The position numbers and the translations under genes were made by a program. From Lingula anatina (lineage: Eukaryota; Brachiopoda; Lingulata; Lingulida; Lingulidae), in the NCBI RefSeq assembly GCF_001039355.2, contig NW_019776079.1:1-64000 (forward strand): a stretch of DNA of 64,000 nucleotides, in the 5' to 3' direction. Each line of letters begins with the position of its first letter. Positions within the stretch are counted from its first letter, which is position 1. Under the pieces are notes generated by a model that ran no database searches, had not been told where the DNA came from, and was given only the letters and a program-made list of their open reading frames with translations. This document shows, in pieces, positions 1 to 20,747 of this stretch.

Positions 1-37
1 ATGACCCCTAGAGTTCAGTTGGAAGAAGATAGTCAAT
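1..37 (+). CDS. candidate internal exon at window edge (partial)
   Basis: The first 37 bases are open in only one frame (the other two hit TGA or TAG at once) and end at a good donor (T|GTAAGT at 38). The frame leaves one base over, which matches the phase needed by the exon starting at 2006 after the acceptor ending CACAG. It may therefore be an upstream exon of the membrane protein at 2006-2574. The peptide is too short to identify, and the acceptor at 2005 has a weak pyrimidine tract, so the link is tentative. Confidence 0.3.
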
Positions 38-707
38 GTAAGTAACATATGTTTTAAAGTACAGTTAAAATTCTTGCAGTTTTGTAAATGTAACTGTAAC
101 AAAGCCATTTGAACTAATCAAAGAGCTATTAATTTTATAACTTTTTTTGGGTATTTCTTACTCTCCAGTAAATACAGACAACAGCCAAACCTGGCCGTCA
201 TTTTTTGTTTACTTTAACTACCCCTTACTGCCAAATAGACTTTGAGAGTAGGTATAAGTCACTTCACCAAGTGAGAAAACTTAACCATATTAAATTCACT
301 TTAAATGTCATGTGTAGAAAAAAATTAAAATATTCAACAATTAAGAATTTAAGAATGAGCAAACATTTGCTTTCCCATAAACCCATCAAATTTTTAATAT
401 GCATTTCTGTGTAGTGGCAAAATAAAATTTCATAGGAATATACCACTTGGTAAATGCACTAGTTGCCCAAATCCATGGTAATACAAAACAATCAAAACTT
501 CAAGAGATTTAGATAATTACAGATTATAGTCAAAGTCACAATATTTACACATTTATATATGAAAGTACACGTTAACAGATAACAGACAAGATACTGCACA
601 GCTTAATTTCCCCAAGGTCACTTTATATCTTGGTGGAATTTGTTCTGTCCTCTCTGCACCCTGGCTTCAAGTTAAAGGACTCCCCTGTGTACTATCACAG
701 GTGAGAG

Positions 708-872
708 CAGGGGCAGATCCAGAGATATTTTCAGATAGTCTTCCAAATTATCTTTGTTGATCCATCCTCCATTTTCGACCGTCTTCTTAAGCAAAAAATT
801 TACTTGTCAAAGTAAACTTCAAAATCTGACCGTCTTCCAGGAGGCCCAGAAGAGGGCCTCAATCTGCCCCTA
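708..872 (-). mobile_element. hAT-like MITE, copy 1
   Basis: About 165 bp bounded by inverted ends of the form CAGGGGCAGATC and its complement. Inside are repeated GACCGTCTTC / GAAGACGGTC blocks. It is the reverse-orientation relative of 15023-15190, with the same block order. GAGAG occurs on both sides and may be a partial target duplication. It has no coding capacity, so it would depend on a transposase encoded elsewhere. The CAGGGGCGG-type end is typical of hAT-derived elements. Confidence 0.75.
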
Positions 873-1049
873 GAGAGGACGTGTTTTATATGCTAATTTC
901 CAATACTTTCAAATTCTTCATTGTGTCATGAAATAACCATCTGTTAACATAGCTTAAAACTATATGCCCTCATCTTGGTATAGTATTGTTATCTCACCTT
1001 CATCAAAACATACTGTTGATTATTAATGAAAATTAACATAGGCTGTGTT

Positions 1050-1135
1050 CAGAACAGAAGTTATCATACTAGCAAGTTCAGAATAGAAGTTATCATACTA
1101 GCAAGTTCAGAATAGAAGTTATCATACTAGCAAGA
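1050..1135. repeat. 29 bp minisatellite, three copies
   Basis: Three consecutive near-identical units containing AGAAGTTATCATACTAGCA, joined by AGTTCAGAAT. The first unit has one substitution (ACAG for ATAG) and the last runs into AGATC. It is a simple tandem array with no coding potential. Confidence 0.85.
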
Positions 1136-2005
1136 TCAATCTATCTCAGCGGGGTTCTGGTTTAGGTGCAGTCAATGTAATCAGCTTAATTGTCTGGCAC
1201 GCCCCCTAATGAAACAACATGAACAACATCATGGATCACAAAGTTTTCCTGACTTTAAGTTACAAGCATGCTTGCAAGTGCGCACCAAATTTGAGTCATG
1301 GCTCAGATCACGGCTCAACTTGGTTATGAACAGAGCCATAGTCAATGTGAAAGAAGAAACATATGGTTTTAATTTCCAATTGAATTTAATTGATATTTGA
1401 CATGTTGCATGCAATTGTTATAGTACAATACCAAACAGAGGGGTAACTTTCCTAAACACTTGTGCTGCAGAAGAGAACAACAATATAGTAGACTGTCAAA
1501 ATTTCCATTTAATGCCAAGGTCCAGTATTGCCCCACCTCCATTAATCTAATATAGAGAAAGCTATTAATGAATTCACAGCCTTTGAAAGTACAGCTTTAT
1601 TGGGCTTATAGAATGTTTGCTATACCACAACATTTGTTTAATTTTCAGACCAATGAATCAATATTGGATGAAAAACATACTACTCCTGATTACAAAAACA
1701 CCTGACTCTGCATGTTTGGTTTAATAATAATTACAATAAAAAATACAAGGCATATATTTAAAGCCTTAAGTGGCTCAGGCAAATGAAAAAAGCCACATGT
1801 AGAGACCACTTTATTTTAAATTTACTTGGCCAAAGTAACACTTACCATAGATCTTGATAATAGTTCCACAAACCCATTAAATGCTAAGTAGGTCAACTTG
1901 AAAAGGACTTCCCATTGTTTGTCACATTTATCACATAAGTTAATATATGCTCTGGTGTCAAGGAAAATGCATGTTCTGTTGGTGAATGTTTTAGGGAAGA
2001 CACAG

Positions 2006-2574
2006 ATGTGAGGCTCAAGAAGAAAATGAACTTAACAGGTAGTGGCAACAGCAGCTTCTCCTCAAGCCCACCATCTCTGCCTCCAATTTCTGACAAAGAA
2101 AGCCATGGCATGGTGCTCTATGTGGTAGTTTTCCTGTGCACCTACTCACTGGCCATTCTATTCCTCATTGGGTATAACATACGCAAGGACAAACAACACC
2201 ATGAAGAAGACTATGTTAAAGAATTCCTGGACCTCCAGCAGATAGAATTAAGGAGGAGAAAGTTTCTTAAGGAGCAGTATCAACTCACTTCAGAAGAAAT
2301 ACAAAATAAACTCAAAAAGTTGGACAGTGCAAATGTCCAAGAGAAGAGCTGTCCAGACGTCGAGTACAATAGAAGGCACCAAACTGTTACTTTTCTGATG
2401 CCAGAAGAAAGCTCATTCAGTGGGAAAAGTCCTAGAAAGTATAATAAAATGAACCAACTTACAACAAATGATGGAACATCGAAAGAACTAAATGGCAGGC
2501 AGTCAGAGACCACAAATAATAACAGTACAGAACAGGATAATATTGATAAACCCATGACTGTATCAGTAGTATGA
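2006..2574 (+). CDS. single-pass membrane protein, KCNE-like architecture
   Basis: Open frame ending in TGA at 2572-2574. The first ATG in frame is at 2026 and gives 182 residues; the frame also extends back to a possible acceptor at 2005. Visible parts: a short serine-rich N-terminus with N-glycosylation sequons (NLT at residue 2, NSS at 8), one hydrophobic segment at about 29-50 (starting MVLYVVVFL), a basic juxtamembrane NIRKDK, then a hydrophilic charged tail with QQIELRRRKFLKEQ. There is no signal peptide, so type I topology with an extracellular N-terminus is likely. Size and layout (glycosylated N-terminus, single TM, basic stop-transfer, cytosolic tail) resemble KCNE potassium-channel beta subunits, but the post-TM KCNE signature is not clearly present and the tail is longer. 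The membrane-protein call is firm; the family is a guess. Confidence 0.6.
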
Positions 2575-4313
2575 GAAGTATGTCCACAGTATAGATGTCA
2601 GCTTCAACAGGGCACAGATTATACCCAATGACAGCCAGGTATAGGATGCAGCAAACTGGTTTTTCAACCTGTTACACTGACATGCTACATTTACTATGCA
2701 ATTTTTTCTTTATATTGAGATTATAAGACTGTATTTCATTAACCACATCCTAAATTATAATTTTAGTGCAAAATACACATATACATATATAGAGAGAGAG
2801 AAAGGTTAAGATGAAAAGTTAAATGTGTCTAAGTTAATTACATTTTAGTCCATGTGGATGCAACAGTATTTCAACTGTTATGATGATACTATTAATGTAT
2901 GTAGTTTGAAACAGAGAGAGGCAGTTCTTTGGTGACATATTTTCCTCTCTGTAGAGAATTTTCATATTTTTCTTGTCTTATTAAAAATGATTGGCACAAA
3001 AAGCAATAGCATTAAACCTTGGCTTTTCATGAACTAATTGGTAAGAATAGAAATAACTTCCAAACTACATAAATTTCTGACCAAAAATTTAAAGAAAGGA
3101 GCAGTCTAGAGCTCTTTTATGGCTGATCAAGTGTTTATTCAGTTTACCTCTTGGCATGTAGACTTAATTAGAGTGATATAAGAAACTAGTAGAAGTGGTT
3201 TATATGTGTTACTGGGAATCCATGCTCCACCGATGCTTGGTTCATATGTTGTGGACGAGACCTTTTAAAGAGCACAGTTGGGGCACAGAAGGAAAGTGGC
3301 TATATTGAACATTTCATGGGGCTTTTCTAGTTTAACAATTATAAAAATAATACATTCATATGAAGTTACAACGTTGAAAGTCAATGAGTACTGATTTAAC
3401 AGAACCCATGAAATGTGATTTTTAGTGTGAAACATGAAATTAATGAAATGTCCATTGATCATTAGTTTTATCAACAAGTCCCAGATGATGTTTAGAGATG
3501 ACAGCTCTTCTGTTGTGGTCACGATAACATTTACAGAAAAAACAATTTTTTTAACTTCAGGAACATTTTTGAAAAAATCATAATCTTACATGTTGTCTTG
3601 AAAATGCAAGTAAAAACAATATTGCCACTGAGAAAACCCTCAGTCCATTTTAGCTTCCTCCTCAATGCAAGGAAATCACTGCGCAAATATATTTCAGTGA
3701 TTATCTATAGATATTTTCTTCAAGCTTAACATTTAAGGTACTTTTTGAAATCAGACAGCTCCCATCCCACTCCATCACCACCTCGGTCACCCCTACTAGT
3801 GTAGGCTGTCAATTTGGCAAGGCATACCTTTGCCTTTAAAACAACCAATAACAAGCCAATTTCAGCAAAGTCCCTGTGCATATTCTTGTATAATTTTGAT
3901 TTAGCACAACATTATCAAAAGTCAGGTACTTTTATCATACAAGACTTCAGATTCATTAGCTTAACATTCATCAGAAACGATAATAATAAATATAATTTTT
4001 CTATATAAAAGCCATAGGGTGCTACAGGATGTCCTTCACACAAACATGTACAAGTGCCTTTATAACCTCCCCTAGCCAAGGGTTTTTACACAGCAAAAAA
4101 AACAGTCCACAACTTTTTTCAATGGCCTTTTTTTTCTACAACTACATATAGGGAACAGCTTTCAGTGCAACTAGTCTACAAACCTATCAATGGGTTAAAC
4201 AGTATAACACACACACACACAAACACACACACATTCCTATGCATACACAAGGCTTAAACCATACAACTAAACACGGAGACAGAAGAGAAATCAGAAAACA
4301 GTACAATACTTAC
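2575..4313. other. 3' flanks of two convergent genes; no coding exon found
   Basis: This lies between the stop of the plus-strand membrane protein and the last recognised exon of the minus-strand TIF1 gene. It should hold the 3' UTRs of both. An AC microsatellite lies at about 4207-4234. I searched the minus strand for the missing end of the TIF1 bromodomain and did not find it. On the minus strand an acceptor-like pyrimidine tract ends at 4267 (TGTTTAG), which would leave an unusually small 47 bp intron and a nine-residue tail before a stop. Confidence 0.5.
4207..4234. repeat. (AC)n microsatellite
   Basis: A short run of AC dinucleotides with one interruption (AAACAC), in the 3' flank of the TIF1 gene. 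Confidence 0.85.
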
Positions 4314-14037
<9,724 letters not shown>

Positions 14038-15022
14038 ATCTAAAGACAAGCGGTATAAAAGGCAATATTATCAAACTCCAACGCCCGCCAAGAGTAAACG
14101 CCGTCTATGTGTCAGCCATTTTCATTCCCATCATCCTTTGACTACTTCCCATATACAGCGACGTCACTTTGCCTTGAGCCAATCAGCAAAGTAAGTCCAT
14201 CCGAAACATGATTATTTGGGCAAGGAGTTATAACTCCTTGATTTGGGTGAAAAAAAGGTTTTTAAACAAAGCCACAACACAACGCATCGTCATCTGATGA
14301 AGCCTTCGGCAGTATGAGCTTAATAAAACATGCCCCGTGGATTTTAATTGATGTTTTTGGATGAGTGCCATTTGGCAGTGAGCCAATTCTTTTTTGGCAA
14401 ATTTTCAATTTGGCTGCACGCCAAACGAGGGGCTTCAATCACAAGTTCACAACCAAACGGATATATATGTAGGTTTAATGCGTTACCTTTTACTTTTTGG
14501 TTTAGGGATATTAAGTTAGAATTATATCTCTTCTTCTGTCGAATTAATCTTAGACTTTCCACGATTTTCCTGTCAAATCACACCCGAAATCAAATTTTCC
14601 TCGAAAAAAATTTAAGCAAATTTCTCCTGCTCTTGAATCATTGATGTTTTACATTTCTAGGCCTAATCAAATGAATTAGTGCTATATAATTAGTCAGTCA
14701 CTAATACAGCCTTGTAGGCCTATTTGTGTAGGCCTACATTTCTGAGGAAATGTTGCCACCTCAATTTGAGGGATTTTTTTCTTAGGCCTGAATTTAAACA
14801 TATGTAGAGGTATAAAAGTAGGCCTAGTCTTGCCGGATAGGCCTATGTAGACAATGAAAATATGGCTTTTTGACATTTTCAAACGTGCTTTGTTTATCTT
14901 CAACTATAAAGCTTGAGCAATTCTGAATTACAACAACGATAAAACGCTTGAAATAGGCGAACGCCCCTCGGTTCTTAGGCCTACGTGAACAGTAAGCCTA
15001 CGGATATTTACATGTCTACAAC

Positions 15023-15190
15023 CAGGGGCGGATTTAGGCCGTCTTCTGGGTCTTCTGGAAGACGGTCAGATTTTCAAGTTTACATTGTCAGCCATCTAAT
15101 GTTTTCTGTCGGAAGACGGTCAAAAATGGAAGATGGATCAACAAAGATAATTTGGAAGACTGTCAGAAAATATCTCTGGATCCGCCCCTG
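15023..15190 (+). mobile_element. hAT-like MITE, copy 2
   Basis: 168 bp with inverted ends CAGGGGCGGAT and ATCCGCCCCTG, flanked on both sides by TACAAC, a likely target-site duplication. The interior GAAGACGGTCAGATTTTCAA and GGAAGACTGTCAGAAAATAT blocks match 708-872 in the opposite orientation. Non-autonomous. Confidence 0.85.
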
Positions 15191-15380
15191 TACAACTGTC
15201 TACAGGGCAACGTATATAGACATAAAAGCCAAAGAAAAACTCTGATCAACAAAAATATTAATTTTTTCAGTTGTCAACAGCAGAGATATTAAACTATATA
15301 GGCCTACTTTCCGTTACATGTGGCACTTCTATTTATCTCTGATCTGAAGGCCATTTGTGCTTGCCGTGCTGCATTTTACG

Positions 15381-15517
15381 CACCCTGAGCTTCAGAGATA
15401 ACTTGACACTAACCTCTTCACTATAGCTTATCTTCATCGTGTCAAGTTACTTGACACGATGAAGATAGGCTATAGTGAAGAGGTGTTAGTGTCAAGTTAT
15501 CTCTGAAGCTCAGGGTG
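15381..15517. repeat. long near-perfect hairpin
   Basis: Two arms of about 66-68 bases are complementary apart from one 2-base bulge and one T:G position, with a 3-base centre (GTCAAG-TTA-CTTGAC). The arms begin CACCCTGAGCTTCAGAGATA and end with its complement. The hairpin is flanked on each side by the same 10 bases, GCATTTTACG (15371-15380 and 15517-15526), as expected if a palindromic unit had inserted with target duplication. Confidence 0.9.
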
Positions 15518-15603
15518 CATTTTACGTAGACCTACAGTAAAAAGGCTATACCCTATCAGAGATCGTAAATAGGAGTGCTTACGCATGAAACTTCTTGCTA
15601 AAG

Positions 15604-15822
15604 CCCCCTTTACACTGGACGGCGTCCTTTCTGCGTCCAGCAGTCCGGCCCCATTTGAGAGTTTAAAAATTATAATATTTTACGTGCCGACAACTGGCCG
15701 ATCATTGAGCATTCATTCTGATACAAAATTAATGCTCGTGCCTCCTTATTAAGACCACAGCGATGCCAAATTTCATGGTCGCAGAGAGGACGCAGAAAGG
15801 ACGCCGTCCAGTGTAAAGGGGG
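15604..15822. mobile_element. 219 bp element with perfect 35 bp terminal inverted repeats
   Basis: The left end (15604-15638, starting CCCCCTTTACACTGGACGGC) and the right end (15788-15822) are exact reverse complements over 35 bases. The 149 bp interior has no open frame of note. No clear target duplication is visible, so the superfamily is undetermined. The perfect ends suggest a fairly recent, non-autonomous DNA transposon. Confidence 0.88.
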
Positions 15823-17130
15823 TATAAGGAACAACCACGCATTACCACAGAATCTCGAAATCCACGTTGTTTATAGCATTCGGATTTTTATCTTCCGACG
15901 AAATATCTACAGAAAATAGTCCTTTCTAACATTGGACACCAATTTTCCAGATAACTTTACTACAGAAGCCTCTCAAGTCAAGTATCGTCCAGGGCACGTG
16001 TGCATGCCTTTCTTGCCATAGACCTTACACCACCGACCCCAGATACGCCATCGATATCTGCTGAGAAAATATGTAGATCATTCTCATCATAGAATCCCAG
16101 TGGATATTTTCGTTACCCGTGAAAGCCACTTTCTATTTCCCGAGAAGCGCGAAATATTCATTTTATTTAGCGTGAATCTTGTATCACCCCAGTCCGTGAC
16201 TCGTGAATGCGGCTTTTTATTCTCCACCCTTCGTGAAACGTAGGCGCCTATACGTAGTCATTATACCCAATGATTTTTGATTTTCTGGATGTTGGACGCA
16301 CATTATCAGTGACATATGAATAAAGTTTATTTCCTGTAATTAGTGAATTGATAATTATTCAATGTGTGTCAGGGTGATTGACAACTTCGCTCATCGATTT
16401 CAAGCGTGTCGTCAGCGAAATTTCGGTTATTAGAAAACGTGCTGTAAAAATTGCAGCATTTGAGCTAGAGACATTATATCAATGTTTTTAATTGCTATTA
16501 TAGGGGCCTATCAGTTTCAAGGACATGTAATCTTGTCTCATTTTCTTGCCTCAGTAATAAACAATTATCACAATAATGGGTCCCATGTATATTGAGACAC
16601 CCTGTATTTGTTGTAAATGAACAAAAAAGTAAAACAAGGAAGTAGATCTACTTGCTTGGTTTTGGTGATCGATGATGATTAGCATAAGCCTCACAATTTA
16701 GAGCATGTTTGTTCTACATTTGACTGCACACAAATTGAGTTTTTATCTCATGTGGCAGAAAGTGATTGGGTGTTGTGCCTTTATAAAAATGGATAGGAAA
16801 AGTGAAAACTGCTCGACTTCAGCAATTTATTTTTCATCTTCCGAGGAGAGAGGGCTTCGGTTTTATTTAAGCTGTGGGTGGTTCGTTACTTTCAACCTCT
16901 TCCAGATGAACAAGACACCATTTTATCGTTAAAGACATTCTTTGAATATACCTAGGCAGATTAGGCTGAAGACAGTCTTTAAAAAGTTGGGTGAATATTC
17001 TCAAAAATATATCAATAAAAAAACATGAAGAACAGCCTGAATATATTTCAAACAAACAAGTGAACATGGTTAACGAAACTTACTGTGGTGTTTTTCGGCA
17101 TCACCACTATTAACATAATATGTCTAAGAC

Positions 17131-17352
17131 CCCATTCCCATAGATTTTAGATTGATCTATCCCTGTGGGGAGTCTCACTAGATTACTGTCAGCTTTGTCG
17201 GCTTAAGCGTCTGTCCCGCCTACTAAAAGCTGTAAGGGGGTAATTAACTGTGGTGCATGCTCGGCTGACCGCAATTTAGCGTGAACCCCCAGGGAGTTAG
17301 GTCGATCTAAATCTAAATATCTGGATCGATCTAAACCTCTGGGAATGCACCC
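17131..17352. mobile_element. ~210 bp palindromic-ended MITE, copy B
   Basis: Same family as 9816-10028, with CATTCCCATAGATTTTAGAT at the left and GATCGATCTAAACCTCTGGG at the right. The interior blocks (GTCTCACTAGATTACTGTCAG, AGGGGGTAATTAACT, GTGAACCCCCAGGGAGTT) are unchanged. It lies in the spacer downstream of the ERICH1 homologue. Confidence 0.85.
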
Positions 17353-17835
17353 TTAGACTGCAATGATTGAACGTTCAAACATTATCTCTGACCCGTAATA
17401 CCTAAGTAAAAGTGATTCAACAGAAAATACTCCATAAAAACTATTTTCCAAGGCTTCGATGCAATTTCGTCAATCTGTGGTTCTAACAAAATGCCCCGGG
17501 TATACTGAACAGTGTACACATGAACAGCAACATTTATTTTTAACGAATCCAGTTTTATTTTCAAAAAGCGTTCAAAATTCTTTCAAACTGTATGTCCCTT
17601 ACTTTAAAATCCTTTCAAAATTGGTTTGTTGCACACTGTGGCAAACTTGAATGTCAATACATTTCATTATTTCATACTTGGACTAATAATAAAAGTTCAA
17701 GAAAATTGTAAACAATTTCAGCCTTGAAGGCTCATGCAGTATTTCTTGGATAATTCAAGGAATGGTCTAACAATATAAACAGTATTGACAGAAAAATAAT
17801 GATTTAATTTTTTCAATCTATACAATGCCAGGTTA

Positions 17836-20747
17836 TTAACTGTTCTTGAGTTTCTTCGGTGGTGCATCCACCCTTTTTTTTTTTTTTTCAACAGATCCTG
17901 ACCCTATGTTTCCACGTTTAGGTCCATTACTCTCGCATGCTGTAAAAGAAACAAAATGTTCAATTTGTAATCTTCTTAAGTTACTTTTATTTTACAGAAC
18001 TCTCACTGCATTTTAAACGGTTAATTCCATACAGTTTTTAGTTGTGTCTTTTAGTTCAGGTGTGAAACAATTAAAATAAGCACCAGAATTCCTTTGCATC
18101 GTTTTTAACTAAAAGAGCAGAAAAACAAACTACTTGAGAGAAAATACCATTTTGTGATAAAACTTTGAATATAAATGCTGACTAACACCATGTTTTGTCT
18201 GGGTTAAAATCATTAATCTAGAGCAAACCTGTTCTATATTCTCATGAACATCAACAGTCTCTTTTGCTGACTGCCCCCAAGGTGCAAGATTTGTCATGAA
18301 GTCACCACTGACGATAGCCAATACTCCGAAAGTTTACAAACAGCATGGACAAATTCTGAAATGCCAAAAATATTTATGTTTCATATTGCTACATATTATT
18401 ATATATCTGGCCTTTGTGGGATTATTACAACTGATGTAACTGGAAGCTTAGTAGCTTTATTTCTGTCTAAGCCTTGAGCCTGTTGACCACCTACTTCAAT
18501 TGGTTAAGGGCACTGATGGTCACCAGAACAATGTTCTAAAATTCATTCTTTATGTTATAAAAGTGAAAATAGTAAAAAAAAATTAAACATCGTATTGTAT
18601 CTTCTAGTAGACTGTACCTATTTCCACCTTAGAATGTTCTCTCCAATCCTTCATAAGCAATCCAAATCTTTCTCTATCTTTCAATAAGAGGACAGTCTTG
18701 ATTCTGTCAAGATAACTCACATCACTGTCTGATAATAATGTCTCATCAATTGACTGAAGAAATTTCGTTACTGGATCTTTAAACTTGCAATAAGTAGTAG
18801 TATCACTCTGTATTTGAACTGCAAATAAAAAAAATTATTACTACAATAATAATAATAATATTAGCTAGTAAATACCGTGTTTGAAGCAAACTTAAAAAAA
18901 CATTAAAATTATTGGTTGATAAATATAGGTGTTTAACAGGATTTACCTTCAGAGGAATACACTTCCCATAAGTTGGACAGAAATTCTTTTAAACTCTCTC
19001 GGCAAACCAACATCTTTTCTCTGGATAGAAAGAATTATATAATGCATTACCATTCTCAATCATCACTTTACTCTACCATTATACTCATTGTACTTTATCC
19101 TTCTCTTTTTAAAGTCTTTGGTGTAATTATACGTGAGTATTGTACCAATTTCTGACAACAGCCAATGCTATAAAATCTATCTAGATTTATATTTTTAAAA
19201 TCATATGTTTTAATTACCTACAAATCAATTCCTTCGTAATTCACCTTTGTAATTCTTCACATTTGACTTGATGCCTTTCGGAGTCATAAGTGAAGTCTTT
19301 GCTTAATACATCCAGCTCCTTTCCCTTTACTTTTTCTTTCCTTCTTTTTTTCTTTAATTTCCGTTTTTGATTCTTTGTAAGATTGTGAGTGTTTGGAATT
19401 CTTGTAGTACTTTTTAAATCATCATCAAGATTAGAATCCTTACAAGCATCAGACTTATTTGAATCCACTTTGTTTCCGCAGTTTGTTTTTGTAGGGCTGG
19501 CAGGATCCATTCCTTCAGCAGTGGAGACAACTGGTTGTTCCCTTGCATGAAATGGTTTGCCATGTCTTTTCCTTTTTCTTCTTTTATACTGTGTAGTACC
19601 GTCCCCTGACACAAAAGTATTCTAATAAAATTTTAAAACAATAAAGCACATTGATTTCTTTAAATATTCCCAAAAGTTGAAATAGAAATTTGTGAAGAAA
19701 AATATATATTGATGTAATCAAGTAACTTAAATTTACACTTAACGGAAACTTGCACGAAGAGCTATATTTTGTTGAATGTCTACATTGTTACCACCGTTTA
19801 GATAATAGGTAGATCTAAGTTCACTGAATACCTTCACTGCCACTGGCATTATCTAAAGACTCAGAATCTTGCTGCATCACATGAGTGGCATCTTCATGGT
19901 CAAAACCCTCTGGAGGAGGAGTCACTGTGTATATCTTTGACTTCTTGGGTTGCAGAATTTGTATTTGAGTGGGTACATGTATATCTTCATCACTGTCAGA
20001 CAGGACTGGGTCTGTGCCTCCTCCTTTTGGGTATATTGTCTTCAGGACTTTAGATCTAAATACTGGAATGGCAATGAAACTTGTGTTAATACAGACTTAT
20101 AAAGAAAGCCAATCTGATCTGACTATAAATGCATTAACTGTAACATAAATATTATAACCCAGAATTCAGTCAGTGCTAGACCCAATGACCCACCCAGCTG
20201 TACGTGCTATTCATCCTACTGCTGGTGTGCACAAGTCCTTGATACAATTTTGATCAATTTTGGTTAGTAATCCTAGTTCTTTGCTATACATGTAGAACTC
20301 CAAAATATCAGGTCAAGTCACTTTTACATCTAAGGGTAGTAGCAGGAGGTACACACACACACACTCACACATACCTTTTTTACCGATACCTGACTTCGGT
20401 ATCGGTTAAAGAAAAAGATATGTGTGTGAATCTCCTATAGTATCCCTTTCGGTGGGATTCCGGTTCGAAGTCTAAAACTGTGCTATATATCGGGGTATAA
20501 TTATTTAGACTAGATTCGGTCGATACACATGTAGACCATATAGGCCTGCAGTGAATCCATAACCTGTCAGACAAAGTACTAGTAGAGGAAGGCCTTCAAA
20601 TGCTTCAGATTCAAGTGCATGCAACAGAGCATTTTAAATTTGTACTAGGGTGAAGTACGTACTGTTTTACCAACATTTTCTGTTCCCAGCGCTTGGCTAT
20701 CAAAATTTACCTTCATTCCTTTTTGCGCTGTCGTCTTCAGATCCCAT
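17836..20747 (-). CDS. ERICH1: ERICH1 (glutamate-rich protein 1) homologue, 6 exons
   Basis: Exons (minus strand): 20747-20711, 20062-19832, 19605-19245, 19020-18947, 18818-18618, 17939-17836. All phases fit, giving 335 residues. The start ATG at 20747 reads MGSEDDSAKRNE. Family landmarks, in order: a VLKTIYPKG block, KIYTVTPPPEGF (vertebrate ERICH1 has a similar LYTASGPPEGY), a lysine-rich KNQKRKLKKKRRKEK, and a C-terminal helical region with DSDVSYLDRIKTVLLLKDRERF that matches the conserved ERICH1 C-terminus. The long glutamate repeats of mammals are absent. The tail is basic (EKKKKR, then PPKKLKNS) and is coded through a run of 15 adenines. The molecular function of the family is not established; the basic stretches suggest nuclear location. 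Intron 1 holds a long hairpin (20331-20452). Confidence 0.85.
20331..20452. repeat. imperfect ~120 bp hairpin in ERICH1 intron 1
   Basis: The left arm (from AAGGGTAGTAGCAGGAGGTA through ACCGATACC) pairs with the right arm (GGTATCGGTTAAAG through CTCCTATAGTATCCCTTT) around a short loop TGACTTC. Pairing is interrupted by several small bulges. The inner 30 or so bases pair best. It could be a small inverted-repeat element or an RNA hairpin. Confidence 0.75.

Larger units (their letters stand above)
38..2005. other. non-coding stretch (intron or upstream region)
   Basis: About 2 kb with no supported gene. It holds a hAT-like MITE at 708-872 and a 29 bp tandem repeat at 1050-1135. The rest is AT-rich and unremarkable. 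It is either the intron between the exon at 1-37 and the exon at 2006, or plain upstream sequence. Confidence 0.6.
14038..17835. other. spacer between TIF1 and ERICH1; element-rich, no gene
   Basis: This contains the TIF1 promoter side (from 14038 up), then a hAT-like MITE (15023-15190), a long hairpin (15381-15517), a 35 bp TIR element (15604-15822), a copy of the ~210 bp MITE (17131-17352), and the 3' flank of the ERICH1 homologue. An acceptor-like CTTTAG sits two bases before the TIF1 start codon and could mark a spliced 5' leader. No coding exon is supported. Confidence 0.6.
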
